Of a DNA stretch of 46,480 nt, positions 34,080 to 43,275 are shown in pieces. Location: the NCBI GenBank assembly GCA_022842985.1, contig JALHON010000004.1, positions 1 through 46,480 of the forward strand, in the 5' to 3' direction. A program made the translations under genes and the position numbers. Under the pieces are notes generated by a model. The model did not search any database. It saw only the letters and a list, made by a program, of their open reading frames with translations, and had not been told where the DNA came from. The first letter of the stretch is position 1. Each line of letters begins with the position of its first letter. The stretch comes from Acidobacteriota bacterium (GTDB lineage Bacteria > Acidobacteriota > Vicinamibacteria > Vicinamibacterales > UBA2999).

Positions 34080-34847
34080 ATGAATCGACTCAAGGGAGCA
34101 GTAGCCATTGTCACCGGCGGCGCCGTGGGGATCGGCCGGGCGGCCTGTGTGCGCCTTGCCGAGGAGGGCGCCGCCGTCGCGATTACCGACGTCCGCGAAG
34201 ACGACGGCCGCGCGCTGGCCGCCGACATCGAGCGGGCAGGGGGCGTTGCCGCGTTCTGGCGACTCGACGTCAGCAGCGAAGCGGACGTGCAGCAGGTGTT
34301 CGCCGCGGTGACCGCCCGGTTCGGGCCGATGACCGTCCTCGTCAACAACGCCGGCATCTCGGGCGTGAACAAGCCGACCCACGAGATCACCGAGGCCGAG
34401 TGGGACGCGCTCATGGCGGTCAACGTCAAGGGCGTGTTCTTCTGTACGAAGCACGCCATTCCCGCGATGCGTCAGGCCGGGCGGGGCAGCATCATCAACC
34501 TGTCATCGATCTACGGACTGATCGGGGCCGGTGACGTGCCGCCGTACCACGCCTCCAAGGGGGCCGTGCGGCTCATGACCAAGAACGATGCGCTGATTTA
34601 CGCGCCGGACCGTATCCGCGTCAATTCCATCCATCCCGGATTCATCTGGACGCCGATGGTGGAGTCGTTCGCCGGGAGCCAGGGCGACGTGCAGGCTGTG
34701 CGCAGGGCGCTCGACGCCAAACATCCGCTGGGGCACGTCGGCGATCCGGACGACATCGCCTGGGGCGTCGTTTACCTGGCCTCCGAGGAAGCCAGGTTCA
34801 TCACCGGCTCGGAACTCGTCATCGACGGCGGCTACACCGCCCAGTAA
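34080..34847 (+). CDS. Short-chain dehydrogenase/reductase, copy 2
   Basis: 255 residues, same length and motifs as copy 1: TGGAVGIG, NNAG, Ser142/143, Tyr156, Lys160 and the C-terminal DGGYTAQ. Differences cluster at surface positions (38-56, 195-210). AAGGAGCAGGCG precedes ATG 34080, only 21 bases after the antiporter stop, so the genes form an operon. Substrate unknown. Strong conservation of both copies argues that both are functional. Confidence 0.9.
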   Translation: MNRLKGAVAIVTGGAVGIGRAACVRLAEEGAAVAITDVREDDGRALAADIERAGGVAAFWRLDVSSEADVQQVFAAVTARFGPMTVLVNNAGISGVNKPTHEITEAEWDALMAVNVKGVFFCTKHAIPAMRQAGRGSIINLSSIYGLIGAGDVPPYHASKGAVRLMTKNDALIYAPDRIRVNSIHPGFIWTPMVESFAGSQGDVQAVRRALDAKHPLGHVGDPDDIAWGVVYLASEEARFITGSELVIDGGYTAQ

Positions 34848-34873
34848 CGTCCGATCGCAGCGCGGAGCCCCTC

Positions 34874-35752
34874 ATGGCGACACGACACCCGTTTCGAATC
34901 CTCCACGCCTCGGACGGTTCTCCCGCGTCCAGGGCCGCCATGGCCACGTCGGTGGCCTTTCCGTGGCCGAGCCACAGCGAGGCGCACGCGATCGTCGTGA
35001 GGCCGGGGCTGTTCCTGCCGCCGAACGCGGACCTCTGGGCACAATCCGACGCGGCCACGCAGCGCGCCGCCGTCGTCGCGACACGCACGTTGCGCGCGCG
35101 ATGGCCGGAGGCAGACGCGGTCGTGCGAGACGGCGACGTCGTCGATCGGATTCTCGCCGAGGCCACCGGGTGGCACGCACACGCGCTCGTCATCGGGTGG
35201 CGCGGACATGGACGCTTCCGGCGCCTGCTGATGGGCAGTGTCTCCCGTGCCGTGCTCCGTCGCGCGGAGACTCCGGTGCTCGTCGTCAACCGCGCGGGAC
35301 CGCGGATGACCCATCTCGCCGTCGGTGTCGATGGATCGTCCGCGTCCACCCGGGCCGTGCGTCTCCTCGCGCGCGCCGTTGTTCCGAAGGGGGGAACAAT
35401 CACCCTGGTCACGGTGCTCCCCAGCCAGCTGTTCCCGAGCCATCCGTTGCTGCCAGGACTCACCGCGGAAGTCCGCGCGGAGGCGTTGGCGCGGGGCGCG
35501 AAGGCACGGGCCAGGGCCGACCGCATCCAGAAGCGGAGCGCGGCCTCGCTGCGGGAGGCGGGCTGGCGGGTGCGGGAGCAGGTCCGAACCGGCGCGCCGC
35601 TCTATGAGCTCCTGCGCAGTGCCTACGAGACGCGCGCGGAGGGGCTCGTGATTGGTGCGACGTCGTCGAGCGGTCCGAGAGCGGGCCACGTCGGAAGCAC
35701 TGCCGAGGGCGCCGTCAACCGAAGCGCCGTGCCGGTGCTGGTCGTGCCGTGA
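34874..35752 (+). CDS. Tandem universal stress protein, copy 2
   Basis: 292 residues, two USP units, the same length as copy 1. Unit 1 has the complete site VIGWRGHGRFRRLLMGS. Unit 2 has VIGATSSSGPRAGHVGS, where the second Gly is Ser and the loop has diverged. It lies 26 bases after the SDR and 39 bases before nhaR copy 2, with no CBS gene or USP relic between. Confidence 0.88.
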   Translation: MATRHPFRILHASDGSPASRAAMATSVAFPWPSHSEAHAIVVRPGLFLPPNADLWAQSDAATQRAAVVATRTLRARWPEADAVVRDGDVVDRILAEATGWHAHALVIGWRGHGRFRRLLMGSVSRAVLRRAETPVLVVNRAGPRMTHLAVGVDGSSASTRAVRLLARAVVPKGGTITLVTVLPSQLFPSHPLLPGLTAEVRAEALARGAKARARADRIQKRSAASLREAGWRVREQVRTGAPLYELLRSAYETRAEGLVIGATSSSGPRAGHVGSTAEGAVNRSAVPVLVVP

Positions 35753-35791
35753 GTTGCGACGCCGGGCCTGCCGCAGACATAGTACCGAGGC

Positions 35792-36694
35792 ATGGAGTGG
35801 CTGAACTATCACCACCTCTACTATTTCTGGGTGGTCGCACGGACGGGGAGCGTGGCGGCGGCCAGTCGCGAGCTGCGCCTCACGCACCCGACGGTCAGCG
35901 CCCAGATTCACCAGCTGGAAGCCACCATCGGGGAGAAGCTCTTCAAGCGCGCTGGCCGCGGACTCGCTTTGACGGATGTCGGACAGACGGCGTTTCGCTA
36001 CGCGAATGAGATCTTCGGCCTTGGCCGGGAGTTCATGGCCGTCGTCAGGCGGGAGGCGACGCCCCAGGCCATGCATCTGGCGATTGGTGTCGTCAACTGC
36101 CTCCCGAAGTCCATCGTGCAGCGGCTGCTCGAGCCGGCGCTGCGCCTGGCCCCGGCGCCCTACCTGATCTGCCGGGAGGAACGGTCACTGCAGGAGTTCC
36201 TGAAGGACCTGTCCCTGCATACGCTTGATCTCGTGCTCTCGGACGAACCGGCGGGCATCGGCGCGCCGGTGAAGCTCTTCAATCACCTTCTCGGCGAGTG
36301 CGGCACCACCGTGCTGGGGTCCGCCAGCGACGCCGCGTCGCTGCGAAAGCGCTTTCCGAAGTCGCTCGACGGCGCGCCGTTCCTGATGCCTGGCGTGAAC
36401 GCCGCCCTCAGGCGCGGACTCGCGCACTGGTTCGTCTCGCATGGCATCAGGCCGCGGATCGTCGGCGAGATCGACGATGGCAGCCTCTCCAAAGTGCTCG
36501 CCGCCGAAGGCCACGGTGTGTATGCCTGCCCCAGCGTCATGGAGGCGGACGCGCGCCGTCGCTATGGATTACGCACCGTGGGCACGATCCCGTCGATGAA
36601 GAACCGCTTCTACGCGATCTCGGTCGAGCAGCGTCTGCGCCACCCGGGAGCGGTGGCCATCTGCGAGAACGCGAAGAGCGAATACTTCGGCTAG
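35792..36694 (+). CDS. nhaR: NhaR-like LysR-type regulator, copy 2
   Basis: 300 residues, identical to copy 1 through the helix-turn-helix except Thr for Val at position 45, so both proteins should recognise the same DNA. Changes fall mainly in the ligand-binding half (for example 103-122 and the C-terminus), which leaves room for different inducers. TTGCGA at 35754 and CATAGT at 35778 give a possible promoter whose start would be next to ATG 35792, a near-leaderless message. Confidence 0.88.
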   Translation: MEWLNYHHLYYFWVVARTGSVAAASRELRLTHPTVSAQIHQLEATIGEKLFKRAGRGLALTDVGQTAFRYANEIFGLGREFMAVVRREATPQAMHLAIGVVNCLPKSIVQRLLEPALRLAPAPYLICREERSLQEFLKDLSLHTLDLVLSDEPAGIGAPVKLFNHLLGECGTTVLGSASDAASLRKRFPKSLDGAPFLMPGVNAALRRGLAHWFVSHGIRPRIVGEIDDGSLSKVLAAEGHGVYACPSVMEADARRRYGLRTVGTIPSMKNRFYAISVEQRLRHPGAVAICENAKSEYFG

Positions 36695-36738
36695 AGGGTA
36701 GAGGCCAGAGCCGTGCCGCCTGCTGGCGCCACGCCCAC

Positions 36739-37452
36739 TCAGTCGATGTAGGCGAACGTATAGCCGCGCTCCTGTGCCCGGCTCACCGTCACGATGCCTG
36801 CCGGCACGATGCGGGCGTTCGGCACCAGGTGGGCCGAGAGCTCCTTCATGACCGCATCCACGTCTGTGCCGGTCTTCTGGGCGATGAGCTGCGCGGTGGC
36901 TCGCGTGGACAGCCCGCACACCGCGAACCGGACACCGCGCTTGGCCATCTGATCGATTGTCACGTTGACGTTCCTGAGCGCCTCGCCGTAGCCCGAGGCC
37001 TGGTAGACGTTGACCGTCGGGGCCTGCTTCGTCTTCGGGTCGAGGAAGTTGCCGGCCCGCGCCGAGAGCGCGTCGCTGTACTTGGCCCACATGGCGTCGG
37101 TGAATCCGAACGACGCCGAGGCGTGCCGCAGGCAGATGACCTGGGCGAGATCGGCGTCGGTCAGCTTGTAGCCGCTCGCGTTGGCCACGAAGAAGTTGCG
37201 CGCGAAGAACAGTGCCTGCCCGCCGGCCTCGGCGGTCATCGTGTCGTAGAAGAAGCGGTGTTTCGCCGTCGTGTCGTCGAGCCAGTCGTCTTCGGCGTGC
37301 CGCGCGGGCACGAACCGTCCCGGGGCCGTGGCGGGCTGGGCGGATGCCGTGGCCGCGCCCGCGAAGGCGGCACCGAAGGCGCCGGCGCCAGCGGCGAGCC
37401 GCGACAGGAACGAGCGTCGTGCCGGTGCGTGAACGGTGCGGTCGTGCGTCAT
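36739..37452 (-). CDS. Tat-exported DsrE-like protein
   Basis: 237 residues. Twin-arginine signal APARRSFLSRLAAGAG with an alanine-rich cleavage region ending ATASA. The C-terminal 90 residues fit the DsrE/DsrF-like sulfur-relay fold: NVTIDQMAKRGVRFAVCGLSTRA with a conserved-type Cys in VCG, then LVPNARIVPAGIVTVSRAQERGYTFAYID. An N-terminal helical part is extra. Periplasmic DsrE-like proteins of this kind are uncharacterised. ATG 37452 has AGGAG nine bases upstream; the in-frame GTG at 37458 is less well placed. Convergent with nhaR copy 2. Confidence 0.75.
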   Translation of the reverse strand: MTHDRTVHAPARRSFLSRLAAGAGAFGAAFAGAATASAQPATAPGRFVPARHAEDDWLDDTTAKHRFFYDTMTAEAGGQALFFARNFFVANASGYKLTDADLAQVICLRHASASFGFTDAMWAKYSDALSARAGNFLDPKTKQAPTVNVYQASGYGEALRNVNVTIDQMAKRGVRFAVCGLSTRATAQLIAQKTGTDVDAVMKELSAHLVPNARIVPAGIVTVSRAQERGYTFAYID

Positions 37453-37560
37453 GGTCACAGTCTCCTTCGCGCTCGGTGCGCTGCCCGAGGCTGTTTACAC
37501 TAGCGTGCGGCCGGCCATCCCGTCCATATGCGTGGACGGCCTGCCCGTGAGGAGAGCGGC

Positions 37561-38064
37561 GTGACGCGGACACCCTGGTTCGAACGGCGATTCGCCGCGA
37601 TCGACGACAACGGCCTGCTGCCGGGCATTCTCGAGCGGCTCCGCGGCACACCGGCCCGGCTGACGGCGCTGCTGGCGGCACGCGCAGGAAGCCCGGACGC
37701 GCGGTCCGGCTGGAGCCCCGCGCAGGAACTCGGCCACCTCATCGACCTCGAGCCGCTGTGGCTGGCGCGCGTGCACGACATCGCCGCAGGCCGATCCGAA
37801 TTGACCGTGGCCGACCTCACGAATCGGGCCACCCACGAGGGCGACCACGATCGCTGGCCGCTCGAGGTGCTCGCGGGCCGCTTCGACGTCGAGCGGGCGC
37901 GTCTGGTGGCGGCCCTGCAAGCGCTCACGCCCGCCGATCTCGAGCGCTCGGCCCGCCACCCGCGGCTCGGCACGCCGATGCGCGTCATCGACCTCGCTTA
38001 CTTCGTGGCGGAGCACGACGACCACCACCTGGTGCGGCTCCGCGAGCTGGTGGCGCAGGGCTGA
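37561..38064 (+). CDS. DinB-family metal-dependent protein
   Basis: 167 residues, four-helix bundle pattern of DinB/YfiT-like proteins. The metal triad is visible as His59 (WSPAQELGHLID) and His152 and His156 (AEHDDHHL). Members include thiol-dependent transferases and many of unknown function. GAGGAG six bases before GTG 37561 is a better start than the upstream in-frame ATG at 37528. Divergent from the DsrE-like gene and convergent with the MOSC gene. Confidence 0.82.
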   Translation: MTRTPWFERRFAAIDDNGLLPGILERLRGTPARLTALLAARAGSPDARSGWSPAQELGHLIDLEPLWLARVHDIAAGRSELTVADLTNRATHEGDHDRWPLEVLAGRFDVERARLVAALQALTPADLERSARHPRLGTPMRVIDLAYFVAEHDDHHLVRLRELVAQG

Positions 38065-38087
38065 CGGCGCGTTACGACGCGGTGCCG

Positions 38088-38834
38088 TCAGCGTTGCGTC
38101 GCGTGGCCTCTCGCCGCTTCGAAGAAGATCTGGGCGCCCGTCGTGAGGCGGCCGCGCCGCACCACCGTGGCGTAGATGCCGGCGCGGTTGCCGCGGTCCC
38201 GCACGAGTGCCTTCAACATCTCGTTGCAGGGCCTGGCCGAGTCGGGGTCGTAGTTCACCATCGCGCAGCGTTCGTCGCGATTGGTGACGACGAGCGCCGG
38301 GGCGTCGTCGCCATCGCCGAACGTCAGCACGCCGCCCAGCCAGTCGTCCTCGGCGAATGCGGCGGCCCCCGTGATGACGATGTTCGGCCGGAATCGCCGC
38401 ACATCCGCCGGCAAGCCCGCAAGGCTGCTGACCGCGGACACGGTGTCGTGCGAGATGAGGGAGAGGCTGGCTTCGTCGAAGATGCCGCGGTTGAGGTGCG
38501 TCATCTCCACCGCGGTGCCGCTGCGCCGCGTGATGTCCGCCGCCAGCTCCGGTCCGAAGACCGGCAGGTCGCGGCCGTCAGGCGTGCGCACATGCGTGGG
38601 CAGATCGCCCGCGTCGTCGACGCCGGGGCGTGCGGGCGTGAACAGCAGGAGCTCCGGCAGCCTCGATGCCGTCAGCCACGGAAAGCCGCCGAGGTCGCCG
38701 GTGCGGCGCAGCGCCAGCCGGCGATCGCCGTCGAGACCGTGCCAGCCCACACCCACGGCCTTCACGGGTTCGCCGCGCATGGACTTGACGGGGTAGCGAA
38801 AGAGCGCCGCGACCTCACCGACCGTGATCTTCAT
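38088..38834 (-). CDS. MOSC-domain protein
   Basis: 248 residues: MOSC N-terminal beta-barrel (about 5-110, VAALFRYPVKSMRGEPV and GLDGDRRLALRR) and MOSC domain (about 125-245, RRFRPNIVITGAAAFAEDDW and NRDERCAMVNYDPDS with the family Cys). These proteins bind molybdenum cofactor or carry sulfur and act in detoxifying reductions (mARC/YiiM-like). The ATG at 38834 fits the family start. The extension to 38876 overlaps the upstream spacer and is unsupported. Confidence 0.86.
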   Translation of the reverse strand: MKITVGEVAALFRYPVKSMRGEPVKAVGVGWHGLDGDRRLALRRTGDLGGFPWLTASRLPELLLFTPARPGVDDAGDLPTHVRTPDGRDLPVFGPELAADITRRSGTAVEMTHLNRGIFDEASLSLISHDTVSAVSSLAGLPADVRRFRPNIVITGAAAFAEDDWLGGVLTFGDGDDAPALVVTNRDERCAMVNYDPDSARPCNEMLKALVRDRGNRAGIYATVVRRGRLTTGAQIFFEAARGHATQR

Positions 38835-38912
38835 CGCTGTTTGTCCTCGCGTGCATCGGTTGCACCGCGCCGTCATGGGCGCGACTGCCGGGTTCCCGGG
38901 GGCGGCTTGCGC

Positions 38913-38944
38913 GGTGACGTTAAATATACTATTTTAACGTCACC
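38913..38944. promoter_or_regulatory. 12-8-12 perfect palindrome spanning the promoter of the CGNR regulator
   Basis: GGTGACGTTAAA (38913-38924), eight-base AT-rich spacer TATACTAT, then TTTAACGTCACC (38933-38944), a perfect inverted repeat that ends at the TTG start codon at 38945. TATACT in the spacer is a near-consensus -10 hexamer, so the operator covers the promoter and the transcript would have a leader of about eight bases. Autorepression by the CGNR protein is the natural inference. Confidence 0.65.
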
Positions 38945-39472
38945 TTGGAATCTCTCGAATTCCCCATCCTGGGCGAGCCGCTCGGCATCGAGCTGGCCAA
39001 CACGTGGTACGGCGCCGGGCAGGACGCCACCGATTTCCTCGCCACGCCCGACATGGCCAGTGCCTGGGCCGCGGCGGCCGGCGCTCCGCCTGTCGACGAC
39101 GTGGCGGCGCTGTGTGAGCTGCGAGACACGGTGCGGGCCCTCGTGGCCGCCCGCGCCGCCGGCCAGCCGCTCAGCCGGCGCGCAATCGGCACGTTGAACC
39201 GCCATGCCGCGGCGGGATGCGCCGCCGCGGTGCTCCAGTTGGACGCGCGAGGCGGCGTGTCCACGGCCATCCGGTTTCGGGGCGAGGCGGCGGGGCGGGC
39301 GCGTCTTGCGACGTCCTGCATCGAGGTGCTCAGCGGGCCGCACCCGATCCACCGCTGCGAAGGCGAAGGGTGCGGGCTGTTCTTCGTGCAGCAGCACGGC
39401 CGGCGGCGCTTCTGTCACGACGGCTGCAGCCATCGCGCGAGGCAACAACGCTACAGGAGGACACAGTCGTGA
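38945..39472 (+). CDS. ABATE/CGNR zinc-finger regulator
   Basis: 175 residues. The N-terminal ABATE domain (FPILGEPLGIELANTWYG) is followed by a C-terminal CGNR-type zinc finger, HRCEGEGCGLFFVQ ... RRFCHDGCSHRARQQR, with four Cys and the variant C-S-H-R in place of C-G-N-R. This family is thought to be transcriptional regulators. The only start codon between an in-frame TAA at 38921 and the domain is TTG 38945, without a ribosome site but adjacent to a -10 hexamer, hence probably near-leaderless. It overlaps the methyltransferase gene by four bases. Confidence 0.82.
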   Translation: MESLEFPILGEPLGIELANTWYGAGQDATDFLATPDMASAWAAAAGAPPVDDVAALCELRDTVRALVAARAAGQPLSRRAIGTLNRHAAAGCAAAVLQLDARGGVSTAIRFRGEAAGRARLATSCIEVLSGPHPIHRCEGEGCGLFFVQQHGRRRFCHDGCSHRARQQRYRRTQS

Positions 39473-40224
39473 CGCAGTTCTACGGGACGCTTGCGGAATG
39501 GTGGCCGGTGCTCTCGCCCGTCGAGGACTACGCGGAAGAGGCCGGCGAAATCCGGGACGTCCTGCTGCGGTATCGGCCGCGCGCGCGTACGCTTCTGGAG
39601 CTCGGGAGCGGCGGGGGACACGTGGCCTGCTACCTCCGACCACACTTCGCGTGCTGCCTCACCGACATCAGTGCCGAGATGCTGGCCGTGTCACGTCAAC
39701 TGAACCCCGAGTGCGAGCATATCGAGGGCGACATGCGCACCCTCGACCTGAAACGTACGTTCGACATCGTGATCGCACACGACGCCATCGACTACATGAC
39801 CTCCGAAGCGGATCTGGCACGTGTGTGCGACACCGCCTGGCGACACCTTCGCCCCGGGGGCCTCGTACTGCTCCTGCCCGACGCGGTGACGGAAACGTTC
39901 GAGCCCGGCACGGAGTCTGGCGGCGGAGACCACGCGGACGGACGCGCGGCGCGCCTGCTGGAGTGGACCGAGGACATCGCGCCGGGCGCTACGCAGATGG
40001 CGGTGCACTACAACTTCTTGCTGCGCGAACCCGACGGGCATGTCCGGTCCATCTACGAGCGTCACGACTGCGGCCTGTTTCCGAAGGACACCTGGACGCG
40101 CGTGCTGGCGGCACGCGGCTTCGTCGCTGACGTCGTGGTCGAGCGGACCGCCGACGAGCGGACGCCGCGTTATCTCTTCGTCGGGCAGAAGCCGGGCGAC
40201 GCGTCGGCAGCGACGTCGGGGTGA
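39469..40224 (+). CDS. Class I SAM-dependent methyltransferase
   Basis: 251 residues. SAM-binding motif I LLELGSGGGH (42-51), motif II acidic turn LTDIS, and motif post-I/III region IVIAHDAIDYM and LRPGGLVLLL. No substrate-specific domain is visible. AGGAGG lies eight bases before GTG 39469, in a GTGA overlap with the CGNR regulator. It overlaps, or stands 41 bases before, the TrmO fusion gene. Small-molecule methylation is more likely than nucleic acid, but this cannot be decided from sequence. Confidence 0.85.
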   Translation: MTQFYGTLAEWWPVLSPVEDYAEEAGEIRDVLLRYRPRARTLLELGSGGGHVACYLRPHFACCLTDISAEMLAVSRQLNPECEHIEGDMRTLDLKRTFDIVIAHDAIDYMTSEADLARVCDTAWRHLRPGGLVLLLPDAVTETFEPGTESGGGDHADGRAARLLEWTEDIAPGATQMAVHYNFLLREPDGHVRSIYERHDCGLFPKDTWTRVLAARGFVADVVVERTADERTPRYLFVGQKPGDASAATSG

Positions 40225-40265
40225 TGACGGCTGGTCGGATGCGTTACTCGAAAGGGGACGAACCT

Positions 40266-41243
40266 GTGCGATACGAGATCGAACCCGTCGGCGTCGTGTC
40301 AACAGGCCGCCGACGCACCGATGACGACTTCTGGGGCCGCACGTCCGCGGCGATCGACCTGTCCGAGCGCTTCGGCGAAGATGCCCTGCGAGGGCTCGCC
40401 GCGTTCTCGCATGTCGAGGTTGTGTATCTCTTCCACGCAGTGCCGCCGTCCGGCGCTGTCGTGGGTGCGCGCCATCCCCGCAACAACCCTTCGTGGCCCG
40501 CCGTCGGCATCTTTGCGCAGCGCGCGAAGAACCGGCCGAATCGTCTCGGCAGCACGATCTGCCGCGTCGTGTCGGTCGAGGGCACACGGCTCGTGGTCGC
40601 GGAACTCGACGCGGTCGCGGGCACTCCCGTCGTGGACATCAAGCCGGTGATGCAGGAGTTCCTGCCGCGCGAGTCCGTGCGGCAGCCCGACTGGTCCCAC
40701 GAACTGATGGCGCAGTACTGGCTCCCGGCATCTGACGCCGCCGACGGCGGACACCGTGACGCGAACGACGTCACCGCGGGGTGCGCGCCAGCGACGCGTG
40801 CACGAGTCTCCCGCCTCACCGCGACCGATATCGGACGCGCGCGAGAACTCTTCGTGTTGATGACCAGTCTGCTGGAAGCAGAGGCGGAGCCTCTCAGCGA
40901 CGGCTACCTGGCGCGCCTGCTGCGCCGGGACGATTTCTGGGCGCTGGCCGCGTCGGTCGAAGGCCGAGTCGTCGGGGGTCTCACCGCCCACGTGCTGCCC
41001 ATGACGCGGGGAGAGCTGGCGGAGGTGTTCGTCTACGACCTCGCGGTTGCCGCCGAATACCGACGACAGGGCATCGGCCGGGACCTCGTGGCCGCGGTCC
41101 GCGCACTGGCGGAGTCCGCCGGCATCCCGGTGGTGTTCGTCCCCGCTGGCGGCGACGACGCCCGCGCCGCCGCCTTCTATCGCGCGGCCGGCGGCACGCC
41201 TGAGGCCGCGACGATCTTCACGTTCGGGTCTACGTCAGGCTGA
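40266..41243 (+). CDS. TrmO-like (TsaA/UPF0066) - GNAT acetyltransferase fusion
   Basis: 325 residues with two domains. Residues 1-152 are a TrmO/YaeB-like fold (SAM-dependent tRNA-Thr A37 N6-methylation in E. coli), with RAKNRPNRLGST at 86-97 and LDAVAGTPVVDIKPVMQEFLP at 114-134. After a linker of about 25 residues, 180-325 is a GNAT N-acetyltransferase whose sequence (SDGYLARLLRRDDFWAL; VFVYDLAVAAEYRRQGIGR, acetyl-CoA loop 266-272; VVFVPAGGDD) resembles AAC(3)-I aminoglycoside acetyltransferases. The GTG 40266 start has AGGGG eight bases upstream and matches TrmO starts. An earlier frame from 40221 overlaps the methyltransferase stop. Confidence 0.82.
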   Translation: MRYEIEPVGVVSTGRRRTDDDFWGRTSAAIDLSERFGEDALRGLAAFSHVEVVYLFHAVPPSGAVVGARHPRNNPSWPAVGIFAQRAKNRPNRLGSTICRVVSVEGTRLVVAELDAVAGTPVVDIKPVMQEFLPRESVRQPDWSHELMAQYWLPASDAADGGHRDANDVTAGCAPATRARVSRLTATDIGRARELFVLMTSLLEAEAEPLSDGYLARLLRRDDFWALAASVEGRVVGGLTAHVLPMTRGELAEVFVYDLAVAAEYRRQGIGRDLVAAVRALAESAGIPVVFVPAGGDDARAAAFYRAAGGTPEAATIFTFGSTSG

Positions 41244-42243
41244 ACGCCAGCTCGCCGAGCTTTTCCACGCTGCAGGCCACGCGGTCGCCGGGCTTCAGCC
41301 ACACCTGCTCGGCCTTCGGCTTGCCGAACACGACACCGTGCGGCGTGCCGGTGAAGAAGATGTCGCCCGGCTTGATGGTCATCATCCGCGACGCGAAGCT
41401 CACCATCTGCCGGCAGTTGAAGATCATGTCGTTGGTGTTCCAGTCCTGCCGCTGCTCGCCGTTCACCCGGCATTCGAGCCGCAGGTTGTTGGGATCGCCC
41501 ACGATGTCGCTCGTGACCAGATGCGGACCGAGCGGCGCGAAGCCGTCGAACGTCTTGCCGATCATGAACTGGCTCGTGAGGTACTGCATGTCGCGGGCGG
41601 AGAAGTCGTTGCCCGTGCAGTAGCCGGCCACGTAGTTGAGCGCGTCGGCTTCGGAGACGTTCCGGCACTCGCGCCCGAACACCATCACGAGTTCGACTTC
41701 GTAGTCGAAGTGCTTCGCGGTGGCCGTCGGCAGGGCGATCGTGCCGCCGTGGTGATTGAGCGCGTTGTTGAACTTGTTGAAGAGCGTCGGGTTCCCAGGA
41801 ATCGGCGTGTTCGTTTCCGCCGCGTGCCGCCGGTAGTTGAACCCCATCATGATGATCTTCTCGGGGCGCGTGACGAGCGGGGCATGCTGCACGGCGCTTT
41901 CCTGCAGGTAGAGGCGCGCCGGGCCATCGGCCGCCGCGGCCACCACCTTCGCGAGCTGGCCGCCGAGGCCGCGCTGCAGCAGGTCGTCGGTATCCACCGG
42001 TGCCGGCAGCTTGTACATCGCCGCCGCCGCGGCGACGTCGAGGATGCCTTTCTGCAGCTTCACGCCCAGCCGCGGACCGGCGGCTGTCCGCATGTTGAGC
42101 AGCGTCATGTTGCGCGGCATCTCGAACGTGGCCGGCGTGCTGCGCTGCGCCTCGAGGGGCGCCGTCGTCGCGAACGAGGTGGCCGTGGCGGAGGCGAGGC
42201 TGGCGGCGGTGGTCTTCAGGAACGAGCGGCGGTCGGCAGGCAT
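41230..42243 (-). CDS. Tat-exported fumarylacetoacetate hydrolase-family protein
   Basis: 337 residues. A strong twin-arginine signal (DRRSFLK at 4-10) leads a complete FAH-fold enzyme (about 120-335). Metal ligands are visible: Glu182 and Glu184 (DYEVELVMVFG) and Asp213 (TGNDFSARD). The domain resembles 2-hydroxyhepta-2,4-diene-1,7-dioate isomerase/ureidoglycolate lyase members, usually cytoplasmic. Here the enzyme would act in the periplasm on a dicarboxylic or beta-diketo acid. The ATG 42243 start follows CGGAG; the longer frame to 42558 is an overlap with the qorB-like gene. Convergent with the TrmO fusion, with ends overlapping by 14 bases. Confidence 0.86.
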   Translation of the reverse strand: MPADRRSFLKTTAASLASATATSFATTAPLEAQRSTPATFEMPRNMTLLNMRTAAGPRLGVKLQKGILDVAAAAAMYKLPAPVDTDDLLQRGLGGQLAKVVAAAADGPARLYLQESAVQHAPLVTRPEKIIMMGFNYRRHAAETNTPIPGNPTLFNKFNNALNHHGGTIALPTATAKHFDYEVELVMVFGRECRNVSEADALNYVAGYCTGNDFSARDMQYLTSQFMIGKTFDGFAPLGPHLVTSDIVGDPNNLRLECRVNGEQRQDWNTNDMIFNCRQMVSFASRMMTIKPGDIFFTGTPHGVVFGKPKAEQVWLKPGDRVACSVEKLGELAFSLT

Positions 42244-42373
42244 GTGAACTCCGGGCGACCTGACACGACGCGTCGGCATTGGCCGGGCGATGACGTGACA
42301 GGTCCCCCTAGGGTAAACGCTCCCGGCCGCGTTCGGACGGCCGGCCGGACTCATGCTCCCATCCGTCGTAGGC

Positions 42374-43255
<882 letters not shown>

Positions 43256-43275
43256 CCGCCACCTCGTCGAAAGAG

